In this document: positions 33,474 through 41,603 of the stretch, in pieces
Layout of the letters: each line of letters begins with the position of its first letter
How positions within the stretch are numbered: position 1 is the first letter of the stretch
Source of the DNA: Guadua angustifolia
Taxonomy: Eukaryota; Streptophyta; Magnoliopsida; Poales; Poaceae
NCBI GenBank assembly: GCA_036346375.1
Contig: JAYEVE010000215.1
Coordinates: 1-64,000 of the forward strand
Direction of reading: 5' to 3'
Length of the DNA stretch: 64,000 nt
Notes under the pieces: model-generated
What the model saw: the letters and a program-made list of their open reading frames with translations, nothing else
Told to the model about the DNA's origin: nothing
Database searches by the model: none
Position numbers and translations under genes: made by a program

Positions 33474-33703
33474 ACCAACTAAAAAAGTCGTGAAAAATTA
33501 TGAAAAAATTGTAGATATGCTTCATAGATTACTCTAAGTTTCAAAATCAAATTCATTATATATCATTAAAACTTGTCAGAATTTTCTCTTTTTGTAACTC
33601 TTGATATATAATGAATTTGAATCTACAATTTTATACATAGGTAGAGTAATCTATGAAGTACATCTACAATTTTTTTCATAATTTTTCATGACTTTTTTAG
33701 TTG
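33474..33703. repeat. Foldback element, copy 2 with shortened left arm
   Basis: Begins ACCAACTAAAAAAGTCGTGA and ends CATGACTTTTTTAGTTG. It is a second copy of the 33117-33391 element in which the inner part of the left arm is deleted, so the hairpin is asymmetric. Confidence 0.7.
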
Positions 33704-34214
33704 CACGTATGTACGCTGGAGGAGAACCTGTGTGCACAAGATAAGTTGCCTACCAACAAAGGGTAATTTTCTAGACTACAAGAACCTTTCTTGTAAGGTT
33801 TATTAAAAGGCATGATGCTAGATTGCCAACTTGTCCGTTTTAGTTGTTCTGCCTTGAGACAACAATAAAACGTCACATCCAGCACGTCAAGAATCTAGAG
33901 GGAGATTAATTACTGGCTCATTACACGGTACTTTCATGCCAAATGTCGAACTAAAAGATGGTTGCTGTCACTTGTCAGTTTGAAATATTTGCCTCTCCAG
34001 TTTGGAGGATTGGTTTGTTCACATCGAAGACAGAAGAAACAAGAGGTAGGGCCAAATGTTGACAGGGAAAAGTATTGGCCTAATGGATTCCCAAAACTGA
34101 AGCTCGAAATGCTCGAAAGAATTAAGATGAGTAAATTTACCAAAAGTGAGGCAAATCTGACATAGAAACATGCAAAAGGATACCATCGAAAGAAGGCCAA
34201 ATGTGAACTCCCAA

Positions 34215-34520
34215 GATTAACAGCTATTTGTGATTTGTATTGTACCACGACGGTGCAATTTTACCGCTTGGTTAATTCTTGCACCAAAGGTAACAGAGAT
34301 GATTGTCTAAGTTGTGACAGATCAATTGATTTGATGCCTGCAGTCCAGATTTACACCTTGCCAACTATCTGAATAATTAGCCTGACTCAAATACCTGGTT
34401 TATTAGCACCGAAATGGTTAGATAAGTCAAAACCGTGGCTGACGATTAGGTATTCTACATTCTTCAAAAGCAGATTAGGTACCCAAGCGGCTACTGCGTT
34501 AATTCATGTCCAAACTACTG
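34215..34520. repeat. Copy of the NLR-1 3' flank
   Basis: Matches 6446-6710 in order: CAGCTATTTGT, GACGGTGCAATTTTACCG, GTGACAGATCAATTGATTTG, CCTTGCCAACTAT, AAGTCAAAAC and GATTAGGTATTC. No NLR coding sequence lies next to it, so it is a detached flank fragment. Confidence 0.7.
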
Positions 34521-34529
34521 TTGCCACCT

Positions 34530-34618
34530 TTAAGGACCGTCGTGGCCCGGCATGGTTCAAACATGAAGTAACGACAGGTCCATACCGACCAACTCGGTAT
34601 GGCACGACGCCCACCTTT
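34530..34618. mobile_element. hAT-type end fragment
   Basis: Short GC-rich piece with CGTCGTGGCCCGGCATGG and CGGTATGGCACGACGCCCAC. Its right end reads, in reverse complement, TAAAGGTGGGCGTCGTGCC, a hAT-like terminus also seen at 35993. Both ends are followed by the same TTATG[A/G]AGCTTGT sequence. Confidence 0.5.
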
Positions 34619-35036
34619 AGTTATGAAGCTTGTTGCTAAGAATTCCCATTAGTTTTCCACATGTAGGAGACTAGTGTGTGGCTAAGAATTTGACATCATG
34701 TGTGGCTAAGAATTTGGCATCATCTTTCCACACAAGTGACGTCTTATTATTCTTATTAGTTTTCCACACATCTAGAACTTTTAGGTGGTTAAGACCTAAG
34801 AATTTGACTTAATCTTTATTAACGCATTGTGATAACGTCTTCGATGTTTGGTATCAATTTTTTTAAAGTCTCCTTGTACATTCTTGACGTGCTAGACGTG
34901 ACATTTTATATATTGTTGTCTTAGTCAGAACAACTGTATAGAAATGTAGCTTCATCCTTTTGATAAATGTTCCACGTGTCCTCCCTCAATGAAAGCCTCT
35001 CAAAAAATACGTAATTACGTTTAGATCCTTTCACGG

Positions 35037-35228
35037 GTTGAGGTAATTTTTCTGATTTAATTGAACTATCAAATAATGTTAGAATTTTTTTTAAACTTTT
35101 CGATAAGGGTCCTCAGAGCATGCCTAAGTTACCATAAAAAATTCAGATCATGATTAAACTTTTATAATTTTTCAAAATTCCAACAATGCTACTAATACAT
35201 TCAAAGCAACTCCACTGATTTAATTGAG
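35037..35228. repeat. Copy of the NLR intron-1 repeat outside any NLR gene
   Basis: Contains CAGAGCATGCCTAAGTTACC, AACAATGCTACTAATACATT and GCAACTCCACTGATTTAATT in the same order as the end of NLR intron 1 (for example 40690-40800). No exon sequence flanks it here. Confidence 0.65.
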
Positions 35229-35993
35229 AGCACTCGGGCCAGGCTCTTTTGGGCTAGCCTGAGGTACAATAGGTACAGCATGGTACAAAGCCCAGCCCGG
35301 CATGAAGTGGATCATGCCGGACTAGCTGATACTGTAACACGGGTCGTGCCGGGCTCGAGAACAGGGCACGATAGGCGGCACGGCCCGACACGACACTGTA
35401 ACAAAGGGCTGTGTCGGGCCTGATGACCCAAGGCTTGAGGAAGAAGCCCAGTATGAAGGTCACCGACCAATAGAGTATGAGCGTTATGGACGCACTCAGC
35501 AGTATGAATGTCACCCCCGCTGCTAACACCTAAGATAGATGGGTAAGAGGGAGAGAGAGCTCAGAGAGATTGACTCAATCTCTCTCAGCTCTCTCCCTTG
35601 CCCGTCTCTCTCAATCTCTCCCTTTCTCATATGTCTCTCTCAATCTCAATTGCCTCTCTTCCTCAGTCTCCCGTTGCCCCCCTCTCTCGCTTGTATTCAG
35701 TACATCCCTCTCACTCTAAGAATAAATAAATTTTAGTTCTTTTTTTCATAATATTTGTGTCCACTGCCTCAACTCCATGTGTCTTCAGTTCCTTTCCTCT
35801 TATCGTAATAGTGTAGATAGGCTGGGCCTGGGCCGGCACGACACGAAGTAGGCATGAAGCTCAAATGAGCCATGCTTGGGCTCGCCAAAGGTGAGCCAGG
35901 CTGGCCCGGCATGGCACGACGGGCCGTCACGGCCTGGATCGATTCAGGCACGAAGCACGATGGATCCGTACCAGACTAGCCCGCACATGACGA
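35229..35993. mobile_element. hAT-like element with CGGGCC/GGCACGAC subterminal repeats
   Basis: Both ends are rich in GCCCGGCA, GGCACGAC and GGGCCGTG motifs. The right end in reverse complement is CTAGAGGTTGGCATCGTC. No transposase is seen. The middle (35529-35720) is a CT-rich stretch with a near-perfect palindrome at 35538-35606. The exact left border and target duplication were not resolved. Confidence 0.5.
35538..35606. repeat. Near-perfect palindrome in CT/GA-rich DNA
   Basis: GATGGGTAAGAGGGAGAGAG and the following CTCAGAGAGATTGA pair with TCAATCTCTCTCAGCTCTCT and CCCTTGCCCGTC with a loop of about one base. Arms are about 32-36 bases. Confidence 0.6.
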
Positions 35994-36010
35994 TGCCAAC
36001 CTCTAGTTAT

Positions 36011-36435
36011 GGAGCTTGTGGCTAAGAATTCCCAATAGTTTTCCACACGTAGGAGACTAGTGTGTGGCTAAGAATTTAACTTCATCTTTCCACACAAGTG
36101 ACGTTTTATTATTCTCATTAGTTTTCCACACATTTTTTTTTGATAAAGGAAGCTTTTATTAATTTCAAGGAGCCTTACATCAAGACGATACAAAACCCTT
36201 GAAACACATATAGAACTTTCAAGTGGCCAAGACCTAAGAATTTGACTTGATCTTTTAAGTGGCTAAGTGTCAAATTCTTGGGTCTTACTCTTAGCCACTT
36301 AAAAGTTCTAGATGTGTGGAAAACTAATGAGAATAATAAAACATCACTTGTGTGGAAAAATGACGTCAAATTCTTAGCCACACACTAGTCTCCTACGTGT
36401 GGAAAACTAATGGGAATTCTTAGCCACAAGCTCCG
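36011..36435. repeat. Long inverted repeat with nested insertion in its left arm
   Basis: GGAGCTTGTGGCTAAGAATT at the left pairs with AATTCTTAGCCACAAGCTCC at the right, an exact 20-base complement, and pairing continues to a centre near 36250. The left arm carries a 70-bp LINE tail (36134-36203) missing from the right arm. Single-arm copies occur at 34620-34800. This is probably a foldback transposon. Confidence 0.75.
36134..36203 (-). mobile_element. 70-bp truncated LINE 3' tail
   Basis: On the minus strand it ends TTAATAAAAGCTTCCTTTAT followed by poly-A. ACACAT flanks it on both sides (36128-36133 and 36204-36209). The sister sequence at 34760 has this site once, without the insert. Confidence 0.7.
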
Positions 36436-37594
36436 TAGCAGAGCTGCTGGAGCATATCTGTTCTACAGCAAGGCTTCTTTTGTGAAGTGATGACTTATCA
36501 ATTTTTGCATTTATGTAAAAATGGGGGTCACTACAGTTTCTTAGGAGTTTAAAATTTTGAAAGTTGCCTATTCACACACCCCCCCTCTAGGCCTACTTGA
36601 TCCTTCAGTGACAACACTCCACGGTGAAACGATGATCAAATTGGTGAGCGGAGAAGGTAGTGGTCTGTGCAAGAAATTTAGGAGAGGCTCACTGAGCCAA
36701 ATGTAATCGATGGCAAGGGCTGGTTGACCAGAGACAGGGAAGATGGCTCGATTGCGATGATGCGCTTCCAGAAAGGTAAAATTGATGAGGGGAAAGGTTC
36801 AAACAACTCGGGAACATGATGTGACGTGAGAGAATGGAGGAGGCTAGCTAGATTCGGTCGCGATTGGAGGTGATGGGATGGATGTGCGGAGGAGGCCGGC
36901 GGCGGGAGGTGGGATGGCGATGATTATTAGGGAGAAGATAGATGAAGAGAAGGTTGAAGAGGAAGATGGATAAAAGAGTCTTTGCACTGTCCACTTAATA
37001 GCGCTTGGGTGGACGGAAATGGCGTGGTGGATACAAAATAAAAACTCAATGCCATCCAGGAAAGTAAAATTGTTTTGTGTTAAATCTGATATTAGGTCAA
37101 AAAACTCAGTGGTATATTGAATTTTTCTCAAACAAAGTAAAAACTAAAATATCGATCATAGATGGAAGCGAAATTTTTTAGTGATAAATCTAAAATCAGG
37201 TCAACACACAGTGGCATATCATTTGCATCGTGTGGTAGCAAGAAAGTATCACGAAGACAAGTACTTTCTTTGTGTTTTCTTAGGTTCCTCTCTAATCTTA
37301 CATGCTATACTTGTCATTTTGTAAGTATGGGGTGTACTTTTGACAGGTATAAGCTGTAATTGATAAGAACAATGGCAGCGTAAATATAGAAAAACTAAAT
37401 GTACTATGTTTGTTGATAACTTGATATAGTATTCAATATTCATAACTATAATAAAAAAACTCATTATTTGTGTCAAATTCTGAACTCTCATTTCTATCAT
37501 TGTATATTTGTCCGGCCAAGCAACTAGTACCTCTATTCAAGTTTACATGACTTATTTCCTCTTGGCTCATAGCAAGGAGACATGGAAAATGACT
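36436..37594. other. Spacer upstream of NLR-4
   Basis: No supported gene. The short CACACCCCCCCTCTAGGCCTA segment near 36575 resembles LTR sequence of Sirevirus-type copia elements, but no LTR border was found. 36840-36990 is a GC-rich, purine-rich tract with chance open frames. Confidence 0.35.
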
Positions 37595-37860
37595 AATATA
37601 TCCTAATAATTATTTGTAAACACTATATTCAATACATGCATGTAGAGAATATAAAATCAAGCTAAATATTTATTAGGGTATAAAAGAAACATCACACTAA
37701 TTTTATATTAAAATATAAAATATATTACGGACAAGATTATTTACAAAAATACGCCTTATATTTCTATACTGAGGTAGTATTATTTCCATTCCGAGGCATA
37801 GTGCTTGCTTCAAGCAGCACAATGTTAAGAATTACTAACAAAGGTAATTTTCTAACATGT
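37595..37860. repeat. Dispersed repeat shared with the NLR-3 upstream region
   Basis: Matches 13760-14060: CTATATTCAATACATGCATG, GAGAATATAAA, AAATATTTATTAGGG and the later ATGTTAAGAATTAC landmark. Suggests that NLR-3 and NLR-4 were duplicated with part of their 5' flank or share an insertion family. Confidence 0.6.
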
Positions 37861-38162
37861 ATTATGTATGTAAAGAAAGAAAGAAAGAAATCCTTGGGTG
37901 CCCTGCCAGAAGGGAAAAGCAAGGATAAACGCAGGGGCATGGCAATGGCGATCGATGTGGTGACCAGGCAGGCCAGGGAAGCAAGGTCGGCATCTCTCTT
38001 GCTTTGCCGGCCTTTCAAGAAATGTAGCCATCGCCAATATAGATACAGATCAAACACGCTCTACGGCCAAACTAATTATCCAGTCCTTTTCTTTCAGCCC
38101 AGCTTGCTTGCCTGAACACAAGAAAAAATTAAGAGAAACACACACTAGTCAGTACAGAACAT

Positions 38163-39205
38163 ATGGCCATAGTCCTGGATGCTTTTGCATCCTACCTCGC
38201 CGACCTGCTCATGCAGGCAGCACGAGATAAGGTCGGGATGCTGCTCGGAATCTCCGGAGAGATCAACAAGATGGGCCCCAAGCTTGAGGACCTCAAGAAC
38301 TTCCTCGCCGGCGAGAGGAGGCGCATCACCGACCAGAGCGTGCAGAGTTGGGTGAGGGAGCTCAAGGAAGTCATGTCACGATGTCACCGACATCCTTGAC
38401 CTCTGCCAGCTCAAGGCCATGGGCGTGGTCCATCCACGGTAGACATGGGGTGCTGCAACCCCTTGCTTTTCTGCCTGCGGAATCACCTCTTCGCCCACGA
38501 CATCGGCAGCCGCATCAAGGCTCTCAACCAGAAGCTGGATAGCATAAAGGAGGCGGCGCGGCCTTCATCTTCGTAAACCTTGGTTCCTCGAGGATCAAGG
38601 CAGCAGGGCGCATTCCTCCGCCCTGTCAGCCGTGAGGCGTCGTGGGGGGCTCGACCAGACGGTGTGGTCGGTGAGAAGATTGAAGAAGACACAAGAAAGC
38701 TAGTGGAGATGCTGGCGACAGTAACCGAGGGAAACCAGCGCGAGGACAGCAAAATGATGATCTGGGCAGTGGTGGGCGTTGGCGGGATTGGCAAGACCAC
38801 CCTTGCCCAGAAGGTCTTCAACGACCAGGCCATACAACGTGCGTTCGGCAAGAAGATATGGCTAAGCATCAACCAAGAGTACAACGAGGCTGAGCTGCTG
38901 AGGAGAGCCATCACCGAAGCCGGAGGGGACCACCGGCATGCTGGAGATGCAAAGGCCACTCTTGATCGAGCCCTTAGGGATGCCTTGAATGGGCACAAGA
39001 CCTTGCTGGTGATGGATGATGTCTGGAGGCACCAAGCATGGGAGGATGTGCTCAAAACACCCGTGATCAACGCTGTCTCTCGAGGCAGCCAAGTCCTTGT
39101 CACCACAAGACATGACATGGTTGCCCGAGGATGAAAGCCAAGGAGCCCTACCACCACATCGACACATTAGGACATGATGATGCCTGGTCATTGCTCAAGA
39201 AGCAG
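38163..39205 (+). pseudogene. NLR-4 exon 1 (CC and NB-ARC), frameshifted
   Basis: The exon starts ATGGCCATAGTCCTGGATGC. The first frame reads AIVLDAFASYLADLLMQAAR and on to WVRELKEV, an Rx-type coiled coil, then shifts near 38375 (TCATGTCACGATGTCACCGA). A second long frame, 38580-39134, carries DGVVGEKIEEDTRKLVEML, the P-loop VGVGGIGKTTLAQ, RNBS-A KIWLSINQEY, kinase-2 LLVMDDVW and RNBS-B GSQVLVTTRHDMVARG. It stops where one G is missing (CCCGAGGATGAAAG versus CCCGAGGGATGAAAG in NLR-5). The rest, to IDTLGHDDAWSLLKKQ, is in another frame and ends at 39205 with a GTTCG donor. The start differs from NLR-5, and the 5' flank is unrelated to NLR-5's. Confidence 0.85.
38580..39134 (+). CDS. NLR-4 NB-ARC core, open segment
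   Basis: 184 codons holding the nucleotide-binding core. The P-loop lysine lies in GIGKTT and Walker B is MDDVW. In the family this domain binds ADP/ATP and acts as the activation switch. The first Met is internal to the exon and is not a start. The downstream end is a one-base deletion, so either this allele is dead or the base is missing from the read. Confidence 0.75.
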   Translation: MVPRGSRQQGAFLRPVSREASWGARPDGVVGEKIEEDTRKLVEMLATVTEGNQREDSKMMIWAVVGVGGIGKTTLAQKVFNDQAIQRAFGKKIWLSINQEYNEAELLRRAITEAGGDHRHAGDAKATLDRALRDALNGHKTLLVMDDVWRHQAWEDVLKTPVINAVSRGSQVLVTTRHDMVARG

Positions 39206-39554
39206 GTTCGTACGTAATAAACTAAAACCTCTAAGCCAACTTAATAATCCAATTATTTATAAAGATTTTTTTACCATCCTTGAGATTAAGATTTTTTTAC
39301 TGTTTTACACCAGTACCTCCTATACCTTCTAAAGATGGTAAAAACTCTCTTATTTATAAGCTTTACCAAAAATCGAATCGCATGCTTGAAGCCTGTACGT
39401 TGTTAATAGCGAAGTAGTGGATGGTTGAAAAGATTAGACTCTTGGTTTTCTAAAACATGCATGTACGTTGTTAGTAGCGAAGTAGTGCCTTTTGCTTTTA
39501 GGAGAACACATACAGGGAGGGACATACTACATATATTCCGGACGCTGTCCTCGC

Positions 39555-39680
39555 CTTGCGCTAGCTCAGATGATAGCTTGATATATTGTTTCACACATTA
39601 CATATCATTTTAAAAAAATTTAAACATGCCGTGTAGCGCTCTCACCTCTGTGCGGTCCTGAGTTCGATTCCGTAAACAGA
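39555..39680 (+). mobile_element. tRNA-derived SINE in NLR-4 intron 1
   Basis: A-box-like CTAGCTCAGATGATAGC at 39561 and B-box-like GTTCGATTCC near 39663. Same position as in NLR-3 and NLR-5, with a small A-rich insertion in the middle. Confidence 0.6.
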
Positions 39681-40335
39681 GTTTTTTAATTATTTTTGCA
39701 TCAACTTGACTGATTTTATATAGTTAGCTATTAAATTATGTTGTAATTTTTGAAACTTTTTGAGAACCCTATTTTTGATGTAAATTGACTGATTTAATTA
39801 GCTATTAAATCATGTTGCAAATTTTGAAACTTTTTGAGAAATATATTTTAGATATTTTTTTGCATCAACTTGACTGATTTAATTAGCTATTAAATCATGT
39901 TGCAAATTTTTGAAACTTTTTGAGAATGTACCATATTTTTTTTACATCAACTTGCTGATTTAATTAGCTATTAAATCATGTTGTAAATTTTTGAAACTTT
40001 TTCAGAAGGGTTTTGAGAGCATGCCTAACCTACCATAAAAATTTCATATCATGATCAAACTTGTGCAATTTTTAAAATTTTTGAAAATGCTACTAATGCA
40101 TCTAAAGGAGCTTCACTGATTTAATGGAGTTACTAAATCATGTTTTAAATTTTTAAAACTTTTTGAGAAGGTTTTTGAGAGCATTTTTAGGCTACCATAA
40201 AAATTTCAAATCATGAGCAGACTTATACTATTTTTAAAATTCTGACAATACTACCAATGTGTTCAAATTTCATTGTTTCTGGTTTTCCAGTGGCATCAAA
40301 CTAATATTTTCCAAACTTTTTGAGAAGGGTTCTAA
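39681..40335. repeat. Intron-1 tandem repeats, NLR-4
   Basis: Five or so AT-rich units of roughly 80 bp around GACTGATTTAATTAGCTATT and AAATCATGTTG...TTGAAACTTTTTGAGAA, then longer units with GAGAGCATGCCTAACC. Collinear with 15993-16720 and 52724-53480. Confidence 0.75.
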
Positions 40336-40690
40336 GGGTAGTTCTAGCCCATAGTTTCCATAAGCAGTGTCTAGAGGAGAGAGAGAGCAATAAACCAATG
40401 CATAGTTTTCCAACCCATAGTTTTCATGAGCAGTGTCTAGAGGAGAGAGAGAGCAATAAACTAATGCATGCACCACAAACACAGCTTGATCAGCGTGCAG
40501 AAACGTCTAACCCCGATTTTGCTCGTTTCTTGCTCTTGATTCCCGCGTCGACCCAGTTTCTTGCATGAGACATGGTTTCTTTGTTTTCCTTCTCTCCTTT
40601 CTTAATTCCTATGCCATATTAGATTTTTGCTTAGTTGGTAGCGTAATTAATTCTATGGACACCAGCTGAGGTGGAGGGTTGGGATTGCCC
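40336..40690. mobile_element. Tourist-like MITE with internal duplication, NLR-4 intron
   Basis: Starts GGGTAGTTCTAGCCC; the reverse complement of its end starts GGGCAATCCCAACCC. TAA is duplicated at 40333-40335 and 40691-40693. The uninterrupted site GGTTCTAAGAGCATGCC is seen in NLR-5. Inside, a block with CATAGTTTTCATGAGCAGTG and TCTAGAGGAGAGAGAGAGCA occurs twice in tandem. Confidence 0.8.
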
Positions 40691-40888
40691 TAAGAGCATG
40701 CCTAAGTTACCATAAAATTTCTAGATTATTGTCAAACTTTTGCAATTTATGAGAATTCTAACAATGCTACTAATGTGTTTCAAGCAACTCCACTGATTTA
40801 ATTGAGCTATTAAATTCTGTTGGAAATTTTTGAATACTTACTAATTTAGGAGCACTAGCTAGTTCTTGTGCACCACCCGTCTTAATTA

Positions 40889-41036
40889 TGTTGGGAATAG
40901 TCCCACATCGGTTGTGGAGAGGGCTTGAGCATGGTTTATAAGGAAGAGACCTTAGCCGCTGCTCTGGTTGGACTGCAAGTGTCTTGCAGTCCAACGACAC
41001 AGATCGGACACGCTAAATGCGGCGGTCCAGTTGACA
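40889..41036 (+). mobile_element. Solo LTR of TRIM-like size, NLR-4 intron
   Basis: Begins TGTTGGGAATAGTCCCACAT and ends CCAGTTGACA (TG...CA). Flanks are AATTA on the left and AAATA on the right, a 5-bp target duplication with one mismatch. NLR-3 and NLR-5 have the empty site (CCTAATTACCCC). An internal TTTATAAGGAAG may be the LTR TATA box. Confidence 0.7.
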
Positions 41037-41314
41037 AAATACCCGCTACCTTCTGTATTGTGCGATTAATATAGGAACGAAAAAAGGAGATCCATCAGGT
41101 AGTATGCATGATTACAGCTTCAAATAATTAGTGGACATTTCTACGCTTAACTATAGTTCACTTGACAATTGAATCTAGTACACTGACTGTTAAAGCGGCC
41201 TTTTATTAGTTTCTTTTCTTGATGAACTTACCATGAGGAAAAAAAGGAAATAGGCACTTTTCCGCTACCAATATACTATTCGTTATTAATTATACATGTC
41301 TAAACTTCCTGCAG

Positions 41315-41602
41315 GTAGTCTTTAGTGAGAAAGATGAACATGAGATTGATGACACGCTAAAGGACATTGGATTGCAAATCATAGCAAAATGTGATGGTTT
41401 GCCACTAGCTGTCAAAGTCATGGGAGGACTCTTATGCCAGAGGGACAAACGACCAAGTGATTGGAACAAGGTTCTGAATGATGCTATATGGTCAGTATCT
41501 CAAATGCCCGAAGAACTAAACAATGCAGTATACTTAAGCTATGAAGATTTGCATCCATGCTTGAAGCAGTGCTTTCTACACTACTCGCTTCTCCTAAAAT
41601 AG
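41315..41602 (+). CDS. NLR-4 exon 2, first open part (ARC domains)
   Basis: Starts VVFSEKDEHEIDDTLKDIGL after the acceptor. Contains GLPL within CDGLPLAVKVMGG (Asp replaces the usual Gly before GLPL) and RNBS-D CFLHYSLLLK. Then a 2-bp deficit in CTTCTCCTAAAATAG (the sisters have CTTCTCCCTAAAAGTGCAG) gives a stop at 41600-41602. Confidence 0.8.
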   Translation, partial: VVFSEKDEHEIDDTLKDIGLQIIAKCDGLPLAVKVMGGLLCQRDKRPSDWNKVLNDAIWSVSQMPEELNNAVYLSYEDLHPCLKQCFLHYSLLLK

Positions 41603-41603
41603 A

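Larger units (their letters stand above)
33740..34985. repeat. Inverted pair of dispersed repeat pieces
   Basis: 33775-33900 (around CAGAACAACT-type and CAGCACGTCAAGAAT landmarks) is the inverted partner of 34865-34985 (ATTCTTGACGTGCTAGACGT, CAGAACAACTGTATAG). Related + strand sequence lies at 14040-14160. The intervening DNA includes the NLR-flank copy at 34215-34520. A long-TIR transposable element is the simplest reading. Confidence 0.5.
39206..41314 (+). other. NLR-4 intron 1 (2.1 kb) with nested insertions
   Basis: Donor GTTCGTACGTAAT; acceptor TTCCTGCAG before GTAGTCTTTAGTGAG. It is the longest intron of the set because two elements landed in it: a 355-bp Tourist-like MITE and a 148-bp solo LTR. 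The rest aligns with the introns of NLR-3 and NLR-5. The intron sits inside the NB-ARC domain, between RNBS-C and GLPL. Confidence 0.8.

Noticed and set aside
35538..35606. microRNA precursor
   Set aside because: The loop is nearly absent and the sequence is simple CT/GA repeat; a plant pre-miRNA needs a defined loop and a unique mature sequence.
36844..37131. 95-codon minus-strand frame upstream of NLR-4
   Set aside because: Ser/Pro-rich translation of a purine-rich tract with no supporting motif.
38483..39157. 224-codon minus-strand open frame
   Set aside because: It lies antisense to NB-ARC exon 1 of NLR-4. The same antisense frames occur opposite exon 1 of NLR-3 and NLR-5, so they are by-products of codon use.
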